DNA of 31,635 nt from a virus. Every line of letters starts with the position of its first letter. Within the stretch, counting starts at the first letter, position 1. Made by a program: the position numbers and the translations under genes. Below are positions 8,101-17,600 of this stretch, piece by piece. The notes below the pieces were generated by a model. The model made no database searches and was not told the DNA's origin. It worked only from the letters and a program-made list of their open reading frames with translations. The stretch spans positions 1-31,635 of IMG/VR virus record IMGVR_UViG_3300037540_000280; one strand, given 5' to 3'.

Positions 8101-10705
8101 TCCAATTAAAGTTATTGGTGAATTATTATCAGTTGTTGTAAAGTTTGCAAGTGTTATTCTTCAGGTGATGCGAAATATTTATGGAAATTTTTCACCGATG
8201 ACAAATAGTTTAGATGGAATCAGTGATTCAATGAAGGGAGTACTCACTATTACTGAATTTATTTTAAAAGCTTTTATTGTATTAAAAGGGGTGGTAAGGC
8301 TTGTTGGTTCAGCAATGACAATTGCTTATAAAATACTTACTGCAATTCATGCACTTGTAATTGGTATTGTAAAAATAATATTGAAATCAATTCCGGCAAT
8401 TGGTTCTTTAGTTGATAAGTTATCTTTTGGTTTGCTTGGTGCAGGTTTTGAAAAGATAAAAGGTTTGATGGAAGATTTGATTCCTGACGATCTTAAAAAG
8501 GAATGGGAGGGAGTTAATGATGTTATTAAAGAAATGCATCATAATTTATTACAATTATCTAAAGTTCCTATTAATATACAAGAGCAAATGAAATTGAAAT
8601 ATGATCCAATGCAAGTAGTAGATATGGTGGGTAAGTTTGAAAATCAAATAAAGGAGATGGAATTAGCAGGGTTAGATACGAAAGAAAGAGCAGAACGTGA
8701 ATATAAAATGCGATTGGCTGACATTAAATTGTTAAAAATTGCAGCAACATCTAATCTTCAGACTATTCAAGCTTATTATAATGAAATGAAAACAATGGGA
8801 ATTGAATTTACTGAAGATGATGAAAAACGGCTTAAAGGTTATATTAAAGCTCATTCTGATGCAGTGTCAAAAACAGTTGATTATCAACGATTTGCTAAAA
8901 GAGATCGTGATAAAATACTTGCTGATGAAGCGGAAAAACAAAGACAACGAATGGCAGGATGGGAAAAACAAGCCAAAACCTTTTGGGAAAGTCTTTCTCC
9001 AAAAGATTTTGCAAGAGAACAAAAGACTGAGAAGTGGTTTGTGAAAATGAGTGCAAGGTTAGATGAACTCAGGGTTAAAAATCCTCTTGTCACAGCAGAA
9101 TTTAAGAAATTTTCTGATCAATTAGATGAAGCATTAGGTCAGCGTAAGTTAGATGATGCAGCAGCAATCAATAATGAAATGGAAAAAATGAAGCTGACAT
9201 TAACTTCACATCGTCCGGTAGATGCTATCTCAAAAATAAATACTGAATTTGAAAAAATGAAATTAAAGATAGTATCTAATAAGGATTTTATAGCTGAAGG
9301 TTTAACACCTGAAATGATGAAGTTGTGGGAGATTACTAAAAAAGAACGAATTGAAGTTGAAAGACTTAATATGGCATATCAAGCCAGTAGCGCAAGTATG
9401 GAGGTAATGTCAGCAAGAGCAAGTTTTTTAGTAGGTAGTTATTCTCCTGCAAAAAAAATGCAAGGTGAGATTCAACAATTAAAAATAAATTATAAAAAAG
9501 AATTATTAGCGATTCAAAAAGAAATTGATAAAACATATCGAATATGGGTTGAAAATGGTCAATGGGCAACCAGAGAAGGATCTGCTGAAGCTCAAAATTA
9601 TGTTAAAGCATTGCAAGAACAAATGGAGGAATTGACTAAAGTAACTGAAAGGGAATTAAAGAAAAAACAAATGCCTATTTGGAATGATTTAGTTGAAGCA
9701 TCTAATTCCTGGGCTGATGGATTTACTGATGCTTTATCACAGATAGTCGATGGTGTTGATTCTGTGTCTGAGGCATTAAATCAATTACAAACACAAATTT
9801 TAAAAGATACTTTGAAAATAATTATTAAACGTGGTGTTACTGATCAATTACAAAGTGCATTAGGATCTGGATCTGAATCACCAATGGCAGGATTTTTTGG
9901 AATGTTTCCTGGTGGTAAAGCAAAAGAAGGTAAAGTTCAGGAGATTATGGCAACTAAACCAATACCTGTGACAGTTTATAATCCTCAAGATTTAATGGAT
10001 GGTACGTTTAAATCAATGAGTAAATTGGAGGAAATACCTTCAGATGGAATGATTGGTTCAAAAGTATTTGTTACCAATTGGCCCATAGGTGGGGGAGGAG
10101 CATCAGAATTATTTAGTAGTGGTATAGGAGAGGTTACAGAAACAGGTGTACAAGGTGTCTCTCAAGATCTTGCTGATATATCCGCTGAGATAGCCGATAA
10201 TACAGAAGCAGCAAGTCAAAGTTCTAAATCCTGGTATTCTGATATTACTAATACTTTTTCACAAATGGGTAGTTGGATCTCCGGTTTATTTAATAGTGGT
10301 GGTGGAGGTGGTGGTGGATCAAGCACAGGTTCACAGGTTGGCGGTTTGGCAATGACCGCAGTATCAGCATATGGTCGTGCCTATGGTGGTGGTGGTTACG
10401 GTTTTGCTGAAGGTGGTGTTATCTCAGAACCTGTTGTTGGAAAAGGATTACAGTCCGGTAAAGTTTATAATTTTGGAGAAAAATCTAAATATGGAGAAAA
10501 TGAAATTGTTGCTCCAATGAGAAAATTTCAAAAATCTGCTCCTCAAAATAAATATTCATATCATATGCCAATTCATATAAGTGCTATCGATACACAATCC
10601 GGTGTTCAATTTTTGTTGAAAAATTCTGATGTTATTCAAGGCCAGATGGTTAAAAATTTAAAACAAAATAAACCCATTAGAAAGGGTATTCAAAATTCCT
10701 ATTAA
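5189..10705 (+). CDS. Tail tape measure protein
   Basis: 1838 residues; AAGGAG (5177-5182) precedes ATG 5189. The first 700 residues are Lys/Gln/Glu-rich and strongly helical or coiled-coil. Hydrophobic segments follow at about 712-735 (WQVAAVIYLITRAV), 967-993 and 1018-1075 (FILKAFIVLKGVVRLVGSAM onward), typical of tape measures that insert into the host membrane. Residues about 884-912 (FGILNEKLANEWEAILNKMK) resemble the tape-measure core domain. The C-terminus is Gly-rich (seven Gly in a row near 1704) and then beta-like (FAEGGVISEPVVGKG). It follows the frameshifted chaperone, as the family requires. No muramidase or peptidase motif was recognised. The length predicts an unusually long tail, roughly 270-320 nm from about 0.15 nm per residue or by scaling from lambda. 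Confidence 0.95.
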   Translation: MPGGSGAGMSMEVSKIVLKLETNFQQVLKQQITSFDKFTRDANQLTRQVGTNMNQLARTTSKTFSAVYKSNRKEIQEFVSFTRNALQGVRKETLQMQAFQERLEKATIARYRKMRSEMAAIKRKSDLVSKSEGFTEEQKKSAFKAFEKQKQDVEDRFKASVDKMTGQVKSLMIKHLAGAVKESMKTIEKGSRSAAVTVNNVVNDMEKRFKQLWRRRGIMPTADLAGQGVSFLKQRAEQIKVLESLLSAHQKKQVQAEQYLEKQKRLLSEQTNKTLIRNQKQMVNEARAVVKKLGGEYEFMFNSIQKFSRGQTALAGVFKTQAEQGIAAIKQTLRGVNLKRDFEKMWMNLEQTARLAGEKSGKAFYDSVRKGKALDQALIEKRKHFENLLKIAKQLQATGLIDASKQIARLKTVIGGLKEFRTEYSKVKKEMSAVPEISKQQFYKGGAQQARNLAVEVRKAIAVMKQLGPVSEHNVIEVQKQLKIVQSLYKQHGTKVVATQKVISKLEEQILMARAKVRNSTNEASIASWQAYERKVTAIIKLLNKSLRKSVLPRDPYDQYKKDTLATLRMIRTEAAKSLLPTDKIKADSKIIQNEYKRIGQRMDELSKKRMIRPKHMAEAKGFIEKLENKVKEYNAQIVLLSKQLDRLRRIQKTTFGGAGLSDQITGMKTRMKELQQMVRQYERAQVQMQRRMAVSNRQSLKSMLQSGWEMIRNFRWQVAAVIYLITRAVRAVKRVFFDVMGEIAKYRREAMTLAAQFSFKMLGDMEKNFESVYQYSRQLMNKMEQEAARTILTMEDMTMLVRTFSQAGFVPDPNKDVRKIAIIGTAIKTLTEGMANAGTQMRQELYAIIAGRQRATDQLAMMFQMMGTDIQKIIADERAGGKLMIESLSEALAPFGILNEKLANEWEAILNKMKLAWQVIKRIGMEDALLKVTKEFSDFADKYYSTISGITKEGREIAAILRAAFEIVKAPIKVIGELLSVVVKFASVILQVMRNIYGNFSPMTNSLDGISDSMKGVLTITEFILKAFIVLKGVVRLVGSAMTIAYKILTAIHALVIGIVKIILKSIPAIGSLVDKLSFGLLGAGFEKIKGLMEDLIPDDLKKEWEGVNDVIKEMHHNLLQLSKVPINIQEQMKLKYDPMQVVDMVGKFENQIKEMELAGLDTKERAEREYKMRLADIKLLKIAATSNLQTIQAYYNEMKTMGIEFTEDDEKRLKGYIKAHSDAVSKTVDYQRFAKRDRDKILADEAEKQRQRMAGWEKQAKTFWESLSPKDFAREQKTEKWFVKMSARLDELRVKNPLVTAEFKKFSDQLDEALGQRKLDDAAAINNEMEKMKLTLTSHRPVDAISKINTEFEKMKLKIVSNKDFIAEGLTPEMMKLWEITKKERIEVERLNMAYQASSASMEVMSARASFLVGSYSPAKKMQGEIQQLKINYKKELLAIQKEIDKTYRIWVENGQWATREGSAEAQNYVKALQEQMEELTKVTERELKKKQMPIWNDLVEASNSWADGFTDALSQIVDGVDSVSEALNQLQTQILKDTLKIIIKRGVTDQLQSALGSGSESPMAGFFGMFPGGKAKEGKVQEIMATKPIPVTVYNPQDLMDGTFKSMSKLEEIPSDGMIGSKVFVTNWPIGGGGASELFSSGIGEVTETGVQGVSQDLADISAEIADNTEAASQSSKSWYSDITNTFSQMGSWISGLFNSGGGGGGGSSTGSQVGGLAMTAVSAYGRAYGGGGYGFAEGGVISEPVVGKGLQSGKVYNFGEKSKYGENEIVAPMRKFQKSAPQNKYSYHMPIHISAIDTQSGVQFLLKNSDVIQGQMVKNLKQNKPIRKGIQNSY

Positions 10706-10716
10706 GGAGTGATGTT

Positions 10717-11082
10717 ATGGCAGCAGGTGATCCTTTTAACTTTGAAATTCATTCTATTAAACCTCATACTCCACAATGGAATGTTTTACAAACTGACATG
10801 GAGGGATGGAAACGTAAGACTCGTTTAAAGTCAACGGATTCTATTCGTAGATGGACAGTTGAGGTGCGTGGAAGAACAAATTCAGAGAAAGATATAATTG
10901 TTGCTCATTGGGATGATAATCAAGGCCCATTGACAAATTTTGCTTGGAATGTTCTCCCTGCTATTTGGAATGCTGGATATGGAACACAATACCAAGTTCA
11001 ATATGAAACAATGGAATATGATAATCCTGATGAAATTGCAAATGTTTGGGATTTTTCAATCACGTTTAGGGAGTGGTTATAA
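10717..11082 (+). CDS. gpM-like minor tail (tail-tip) protein
   Basis: 121 residues; AAGGAG (10704-10709) precedes ATG 10717. The arrangement 'RRWTVEVRGRT...HWDDNQGPLTNFAWNVLP...YQVQYETMEY...NVWDFSITFREWL' fits the small beta-sandwich of lambda gpM-type minor tail proteins: an aromatic-rich core, a G-P-L-x-x-F-x-W turn and a final F-S-I-T-F-R-E strand. Gene order (immediately after the tape measure, before a gpL-like gene) agrees. In lambda this protein is part of the tip complex that starts tail assembly. Family assignment is from pattern and position, not alignment. Confidence 0.75.
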   Translation: MAAGDPFNFEIHSIKPHTPQWNVLQTDMEGWKRKTRLKSTDSIRRWTVEVRGRTNSEKDIIVAHWDDNQGPLTNFAWNVLPAIWNAGYGTQYQVQYETMEYDNPDEIANVWDFSITFREWL

Positions 11083-11915
11083 TGCCAAAAGATATTGATG
11101 CTGATAAAATAAAATATTTTTTTCAAAGTGGTATAACAGCTTTAACCGGATATATATTTTCCCTTCCTGCTGGAACGCAGAGATTTATAGCCAATACTGC
11201 TGATGTTCATGATGGGAGTAATACATATACAGCATTGGCAATAAAAAGAAATCCAATTCGATCTGAAGAAGGTACGATATTAAATGAATTAGAAATTGGA
11301 TTGGATCATGTTGATCTTACTTTTAAAAATGATGTTATGTCTGGTAAGTATAATGATGTGCCTGTTTCTATTTATCTTATTATTCCAGAGTTACATTTTA
11401 CAGGAGAATATTGGTCTGTTGCTGCTGACATGCTTTTATTTAAAGGATTTACAGATGAACCTAAAGGAGATGAACATTGGATAACTTTATCTGTTAAACC
11501 TTTTCCTTATCTTGATCAACAGTATCCAAAAAGAATATATCAAACTGGTTGTAATTGGACTTTTTGTGGTACTGGATGTAATTTAGATATTGGTAGTTTT
11601 AAAACTAATGTTAATTTATCTGGTGTATCAGATGGAATTACTTTGACTTGTTCACATGGACAAGCAGCAGATTATTTTACTCCAGGATATGTGGAAATAA
11701 AAGGCGGGGCTTTGACAGGGCAGGTTAGACCAATTTTAACTAATACTACAGGAACAGTAGTTGTAAGGATACCTTTTGATGATACTATTGCAAGTGGTGT
11801 CAATGTTGATGTAGTAAAATTGTGTGCTAAAAATTATGAAACCTGTGATATTGATTTTTCAAATTACAGTGAGTATGGAGGTTATCCTTGGGTTCCCAAA
11901 GAACCGATAATATAA
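11082..11915 (+). CDS. gpL-like / DUF2163-type tail-tip protein with cysteine cluster
   Basis: 277 residues from ATG 11082, overlapping the previous stop (TAATG). GGGAG at 11069-11073 gives eight-base spacing, so I prefer this to the in-frame GTG at 11073. Five cysteines sit where gpL-like and DUF2163 proteins have theirs: C157, C162 and C166 (GCNWTFCGTGC), then C248 and C255 (LCAKNYETC). The ending C-x-x-x-F-x-N-Y-x-x-Y-G-G-Y-P-W-V-P is a family hallmark. Lambda gpL is reported to bind an iron-sulphur cluster through its C-terminal cysteines; the same is inferred here. A beta-hairpin motif GQVRPILTNTTGTVVVRIPF (about 209-228) resembles one in the 2872 gene. It is followed by, and overlaps, the NlpC/P60 gene, as L precedes K in lambda. 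Confidence 0.85.
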   Translation: MPKDIDADKIKYFFQSGITALTGYIFSLPAGTQRFIANTADVHDGSNTYTALAIKRNPIRSEEGTILNELEIGLDHVDLTFKNDVMSGKYNDVPVSIYLIIPELHFTGEYWSVAADMLLFKGFTDEPKGDEHWITLSVKPFPYLDQQYPKRIYQTGCNWTFCGTGCNLDIGSFKTNVNLSGVSDGITLTCSHGQAADYFTPGYVEIKGGALTGQVRPILTNTTGTVVVRIPFDDTIASGVNVDVVKLCAKNYETCDIDFSNYSEYGGYPWVPKEPII

Positions 11916-12364
11916 AAGAAAGAATTGTTCAAAACGCACGAAAATTTATAGGCACTCCATTTAGACATACCGGCAGATCGACATTGGGCATTGATTGTGC
12001 CGGTTTATTATATATGGCTTATAATCGTGCAGGTATTGAGCTTCCTAAAAATGATGGTAAAGAATATACTGTTGGATGGTGGAAACGTCCTGATGCAGAA
12101 GAACGATTGTATAATGGATTAATAAAAATAGGGTTTAGAGAATTATCTGATAATGAATTACCAGATAAGGGAGATGTACCTTTATTTAGATTATTTGGTA
12201 AAAATTATCCTGCTCATCACAGTGGTATATTAGTAGATCAAGTATATTTTATTCATGCTAAATGTGGTTGGAAAGAAAAAGATAAAAAAGTTGGGTTTGA
12301 TAGTTTGCATTATTACTCTGATAAAAATAGATTAGCATGGGTATTACGCTATAAGGAGTTTTAG
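11888..12364 (+). CDS. NlpC/P60-family tail-tip peptidase (gpK-like)
   Basis: 158 residues from a TTG start at 11888. GGAGG (11877-11881) six bases upstream supports it, and no ATG occurs in frame before the conserved part. Catalytic elements of papain-like NlpC/P60 enzymes are visible: Cys37 in GIDCAGLLY, His111 in HHSGILV, and the third polar residue His123 in FIHAK. The N-terminal ARKFIGTPFRHTGRS is the usual lead-in. It most likely cleaves stem peptides of peptidoglycan (gamma-D-Glu to diamino acid bond) as the tail penetrates, acting from the tail tip. It is shorter than lambda gpK and lacks the JAB/MPN domain often fused at the N-terminus. The coding start overlaps the gpL-like gene by 28 bases. 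Confidence 0.88.
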   Translation: MGSQRTDNIKERIVQNARKFIGTPFRHTGRSTLGIDCAGLLYMAYNRAGIELPKNDGKEYTVGWWKRPDAEERLYNGLIKIGFRELSDNELPDKGDVPLFRLFGKNYPAHHSGILVDQVYFIHAKCGWKEKDKKVGFDSLHYYSDKNRLAWVLRYKEF

Positions 12365-14617
12365 ATGGGAGAAACAACTGGACAAACCGTAGGAATGATC
12401 GCTGGTGGAATAATTGGTGGAGTCATTGGTGGCTTTCCAGGGGCTATGGTAGGTATGTCTATTGGTGGTCAACTTGGTTTGTGGATTGATCCTCCTTCTG
12501 CTCCTCCACCTCCAGGTATGGGAGATCTTGGAAAAAATTCTTATGTAAGATCAACTCCAGTACCTTTGGTTTTTGGTCAATGTAAAGTTTTTGGTGGAGT
12601 TATTTGGGTAGGAGAATTAGAATCAGGTCAGAATAATGAGGGGTCAAGAAAAAATCCAGAGTGGGTTCCTGAGATGGATGCTGATTATGCTGTTTGTCAT
12701 TGTGAAGGGCCAGTTACTTCTTTTTTAAAATATTGGGTAGATGATAAAAAAGTTGGTGATTTAGAAGATGGATGGAAGATAGATTTTATTTCTTATCTTG
12801 GAACAGATATTCAGACAGCAGATCCTACAATATCTTCTTTTCAATCTGGAAAAACTGCTGGAACAATTCCCCTTAAATATTCAGCTTATACAGTAATTGA
12901 TTTGCATGTTGAAGACGCAATCCTTTCAAAGTTACCTTCTATTTCTGCTGAAATAAAAGCTTTCAGTATAGAGTCTGGAGAAGAAGATGCTAATCCCATT
13001 CGTGCTGTTTATAATTTTTTAACTGATACAAGGTGGGGATGTAAATTAGATGTAAATCTTTTTAATGGTGATCCAGATACCGCAGGAAGCCCTTGGAAGA
13101 TAGCATCAGATTATTGTGATGAATCGGTTCAATTTGTGGATTGGGATGATTCTCTTTCAAATGAACCACGATTTAGATTCTCACAGGTTTATGATGCAAG
13201 GGCAATGGCCTTTGATATTATCACAGATATGATGATGACATGTAGGGGTCTTATCCGGTTAAAACAAGGATTAATTGAACCTCTTATAGAGACTCCAAAT
13301 GAAACTCCTGAATCATATTTTGCTGATCAAACAAAAGATCAATTTGTTGCCGGTGGATCAAGTACAGTAAGTAGACTCTATGCTGATTTTGCAGCTTATC
13401 CAGATATTTTTTGGTTTGGTGATGAAGGTATAATAACTATATCGGAAACAGATTACAGGTTTTTAGTTAAGGATCAAACATCAACCTATATTGATTTGTT
13501 TGATGATCTTCCAGTATCACCAAATCCAAGTGATCCTTTTGAATTAGTAAAAGATAATATTAAAGAAGGATCGTTTAATTTTAAATATACTGGTTATTCT
13601 ACTATTCCAGATAAACATAGACTTGAATATGTACAAAGAGCAGTTAAAGATGAAGATGATGATTTTAGTAATGAATATATTTGGGATGCAGTAGAAAAAG
13701 ATAGTGAATCTTTCCATTCATTTATTAGTGATCAATATGGTTATTTTACAAAAGGCTCTCAATTAAAAACAGTTCGATTAGGAGGAATAAAAAGAAAATC
13801 ACAAGCAATGCGAATGGTTCAGTTTTATTCTGACTTTGCTTTATATTGCAGAAATTGGTGTGAATTTATTACAGGTATGCAAGGTTATTATCATGCCATT
13901 GGTGATATTATAGGTATAAGTCATGCTCAAACTGGATGGAATGCTAAATGGTTTAGAATTATAGGTATGGAGGAAATGGAAAACGATGAAGTTAAATTGC
14001 AATGTTTTGAATATAATTCTAATTGTTATAGTGATAGTATTTCTAAAGTAATAGCGTCAACTGACAATAATCCTCCGACTCCTTATGAAGCTCCTGATGT
14101 GGTTGAACGACTTTATGTTGTACAAGACTTTAGTGAAAATAAAATTTATATTCTTTATAAAAGACCAGATGGTAATCCTTATTTTATGGGAGCAAATATT
14201 TTTGTAAGTGTAAATGGAGGTGATTATAAATGGATTAAAGAAGTTTCATATATAACTCCTTCTGTAAAACTTGATGCAGGAATTGATGATTCGCAAACTA
14301 CTATTGGATATGACAATACCACATTGTATGGGTCATTTCCATCGACAGGTTCCTTTTGGATTGAGGATGAATTGATTACTTATGCTGGAATTTCTGGTGA
14401 TCCTGATTATGAATTTACAGGATGTGGTAGAGGAATCAGTCCTCTTGCTCATACGATAGATAAATATTGTATGTTAAAAGATAGCTATACTGGTTTTATT
14501 ACTTTTGAAGATGCTGATGTTGGTCAAGAATGGACAATAAAAGCGGTATCAAAAACGATTTATAATTTGAAATCAGATTTCGCTACTTCACCGACTAAGG
14601 TAGTTACTATATCATGA
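12365..14617 (+). CDS. Central tail-tip protein, gpJ-like (first paralogue)
   Basis: 750 residues; the start follows the previous stop directly (TAG ATG), with AAGGAG at 12353-12358. Residues 9-38 are a glycine zipper (AGGIIGGVIGGFPGAMVG) that could insert into membrane or pack helices, followed by a Pro-rich linker. Then comes the typical J/Phage-tail_3 opening VRSTPVPLVFGQCKVFGGVIWVGEL. A YADF...TSTYI module lies at about 337-375. Conserved core elements include FRFSQVYDARAM (about 268), KDNIKEGSFNF (about 396) and GDIIGISHAQTGWNAKWFRI (about 515). An FN3-like C-terminal region follows, with GSFWIEDELITYAGI and RGISPLAHT. Such proteins form the hub of the tip and carry adhesion functions. 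The next gene is a larger paralogue. Confidence 0.85.
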   Translation: MGETTGQTVGMIAGGIIGGVIGGFPGAMVGMSIGGQLGLWIDPPSAPPPPGMGDLGKNSYVRSTPVPLVFGQCKVFGGVIWVGELESGQNNEGSRKNPEWVPEMDADYAVCHCEGPVTSFLKYWVDDKKVGDLEDGWKIDFISYLGTDIQTADPTISSFQSGKTAGTIPLKYSAYTVIDLHVEDAILSKLPSISAEIKAFSIESGEEDANPIRAVYNFLTDTRWGCKLDVNLFNGDPDTAGSPWKIASDYCDESVQFVDWDDSLSNEPRFRFSQVYDARAMAFDIITDMMMTCRGLIRLKQGLIEPLIETPNETPESYFADQTKDQFVAGGSSTVSRLYADFAAYPDIFWFGDEGIITISETDYRFLVKDQTSTYIDLFDDLPVSPNPSDPFELVKDNIKEGSFNFKYTGYSTIPDKHRLEYVQRAVKDEDDDFSNEYIWDAVEKDSESFHSFISDQYGYFTKGSQLKTVRLGGIKRKSQAMRMVQFYSDFALYCRNWCEFITGMQGYYHAIGDIIGISHAQTGWNAKWFRIIGMEEMENDEVKLQCFEYNSNCYSDSISKVIASTDNNPPTPYEAPDVVERLYVVQDFSENKIYILYKRPDGNPYFMGANIFVSVNGGDYKWIKEVSYITPSVKLDAGIDDSQTTIGYDNTTLYGSFPSTGSFWIEDELITYAGISGDPDYEFTGCGRGISPLAHTIDKYCMLKDSYTGFITFEDADVGQEWTIKAVSKTIYNLKSDFATSPTKVVTIS
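12401..12432 (+). repeat. Copy 1 of 32-base identical repeat in glycine-zipper coding DNA
   Basis: This segment, beginning GCTGGTGGAATAATTGG, is base-for-base identical to 14689-14720 in the adjacent paralogue. It encodes AGGIIGGVIGG in both. The surrounding DNA is much more diverged. Confidence 0.9.
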
Positions 14618-17600
14618 ATATGGACATAGAAAAAACAGGTCAGGATTTACAAAATAAAGATACACGCAAACATGCTGCTGGTACGATAGCTGGTGGAATA
14701 ATTGGTGGAGTCATTGGTGGATACCCTGGAATGCAGATAGGTATGGCTATTGGGGGATATATATTTAAACCAAGCTCACCAAATAAAAAAGATTATACCA
14801 ATCCTGATTATAAAGTATACAAATCAAGAATAGATCCAGTACCGGTTGTAATTGGTACGGATATGTGTCCTGGAAAAGTAATTTATTTTAACAAAGATGA
14901 TTTTGGAGTTTATGATTCAGGACATTTGCCAAGTATGGAAGGCGCACCACATGAAAATCGATGGAAAGAATTTATTGATGCACTTGCAGATCAAAATGTT
15001 GCTTATTGGTCTGAGTTTGCTGTTAATTTTTGTACTGGTGGTCATATAGGAGTAGTTAAATTTAATGGCAAACCATTTTGGTTTTGGCTTATATTAAGTG
15101 ATTTGTGGGAAAATTATGATGGTGCTTTTAATCCTTATCCTCCTTTAACAGTTCTTGATGCTTCACAAAAGGAACATCGGTCATATATTGATATAGAAGA
15201 TATAATCAATCAGAATGTTCATAGTAATACAATAATGTATTTTAAAGGATTCTTTGCTGATTTTACTGCTCTCTCTACTGCACCGGAAAGTTCTAATTAT
15301 ACCATTGATATGAGGCTTCTTGATGAACTTAAACCTGAAATTCTGCCAGGGCCATTATCTGCCATGCCTATTTTTACTACTGAGATAAATTCATCTTTGA
15401 TTTGGTTAAGTCCTGAGTCAATGATAGGTGGATCAGGTATGCCTACTTATGGAGAACATGATTTTGAAGTTGATCCTGAAATAGGCGGTCTTAGTCATTA
15501 TGGTATAAATTTGAGTCGGTATTGGGGTTGTCGGGATGCAAGAAATACTAAATTTGTAGGAACGTCTGGTTATGCTCCAATTTATATGGAGGGTAGTGAT
15601 CGTAATTGGACTTATGCTGGAAATGATGCAACTTTACCAGAAGTAGGAGATCCTGAACCAGCTATTTTAGATTGGATGTATAATAATATAAGTATAGGAG
15701 GATCATATTTACAAGCTACAGATGTTAATGATAATCGGGTTTATATTTGTGCTTATAGAAATTGGGCTAACCCCAATCAAGGCCAAGGTGTTTATGGAGT
15801 AGATAAAGTTAATCATCATCATGCAGAATATGGAGTTGAATTCGATCTTTATTATTTTGATAGAAGTGATCCAGAATATAAAGTACATTCTCTTATTTAT
15901 AATCAAAAATATGATTTGCCAGATCCAGAAGGAGGAATTGTTGGTGATTCTGGTTCTAATCCAAATATTAAATTTGGAAGTATGGTGGTGGGTACTGATT
16001 ACGTTTATATATTTGGTAGTAGAACTCAAACTGATATTGTATTATCAGATGCAAGGGAGATTGAATCTGGAGATAATTCTTATTTTAAAATTTATGCTGA
16101 TTTTTCCCAATATCCTGATGGATGGTGGGAAGGAAAATATGCAGCATTAGCAAAAAATACCTGGAGAATTTGGCGAGAAATTACTGAACAAACCAGTACC
16201 TATATAAAAGTGGCAAAAGGATTTGCAGCATTACCTACTGCTGGTGATGTAGTTTATCTTTCTAAATATCCTAAATGGGTAGCTGATTGGGGAGTTATCG
16301 GTGCAATTAATAGTGATACAGAAATTATATGTAATCCTCCAACATGGAATTCTGATGGTTGGCTTGATAGTTCCGTCAGTGGTTTAACTCGATGGAATAA
16401 ATGTTTTTTAATTGGTAAATGGTTATATGGGCCAGGAATAAGTAGTATATCAGGATCAGTAATAACTTTATCATCACCATTTGATTATTACTATCCTAAA
16501 GTTGGTGATAGACTTTGTTTTACAATGGCTGCTTCCGGTGATTTTGATAGAAATTATACAGATCCCAATATGACTTCAGAATATGCTGGTATATTTTATG
16601 ATCCTTTAGGATTTGATTATCCTCCTAAAGCTGATTTGCAATTCTTATGGGCAAGTCGCATATCTGGTAATGAATTTAGAGATTCCCATCATGTTTGTTT
16701 GAAGATAGATAAAAGTACGGGGGCAATAGAAAAACATGATACACAAAGAGTGACTACTCCTACCTATTATGTTGGCTCATATCTTACATATACGACTGAT
16801 TATTTAAATACTTATGCCTGTGCCACTGATGTACAGGCTTTTGTTTATTCTCATGAAATGCAATATGGTACTCAGGCAGCAGTTTATTCTTACCTTCTTG
16901 ATTTTGATAATAGTGAAATTCATGAAACAATTCATCGTAGAAATAATAAAGCCGGTGGTCATGCTCCTGCATGGTGTTACATGGGTTGTGTTCCAGTAAA
17001 AGAATGGAATGCAGATGATCATGAATATCAAGATGTTTGGTATACTGTTCTTAGAAGTTATGATAGTGAGGAGAGAACTGGAATTCTTGCAATAGAAACT
17101 GATACTATAGGGCAGGGAACACATTTTTTAAGATTGGGTGATGGAAGATTTTCAAATAAACAAGCATACTTTGATGTTAATAATAGATGGCTTGGGTTAG
17201 ACCTTGATGGAGATCATAGAAATATTGATATGATTTTATTTCGTAAGGATATGGTCACAGGCCCATTGTATTCTGATGTTTATACAAGTTCTTATCCAAA
17301 TGAAAATAATTATCAAATTGGGAAATTTGGAATTACTGAAGATATTTATTTTTATGTAAATAGGAATGGTTCGCCAGATGAAATGTGGCGATTTACAATT
17401 CCTACTGAAAATAATAATGCAGGGGAATTATATTGCATTGCTAAAAGTGCTTTAGAGGATGCAGATAATAATGATCTTGATTATCACTGGTTAGAAATTT
17501 TATCTTGGGGTAATTTTAAGCAATGTAGGTATGGTTGGTATCCAAGTACTTTAACACAATGGAATTCTGGTAACTGGTATCAATGTGATGAAAGTCCAGC

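Noticed and set aside
9451-9464. Run of eight A bases in the tape-measure gene as a slippage site
   Set aside because: It lies mid-gene with no useful alternate frame; A-runs are expected in Lys-rich AT-rich DNA.
11073-11081. GTG start for the gpL-like gene
   Set aside because: The GGGAG site directly abuts it; ATG 11082 has proper spacing and a TAATG overlap.
15709-17124. Open frames on the - strand and in alternate + frames within the large J-like gene
   Set aside because: Their products are Ile/Phe/His-rich low-complexity translations with no start signals, wholly inside a convincing gene. Similar shadow frames elsewhere were also discarded.
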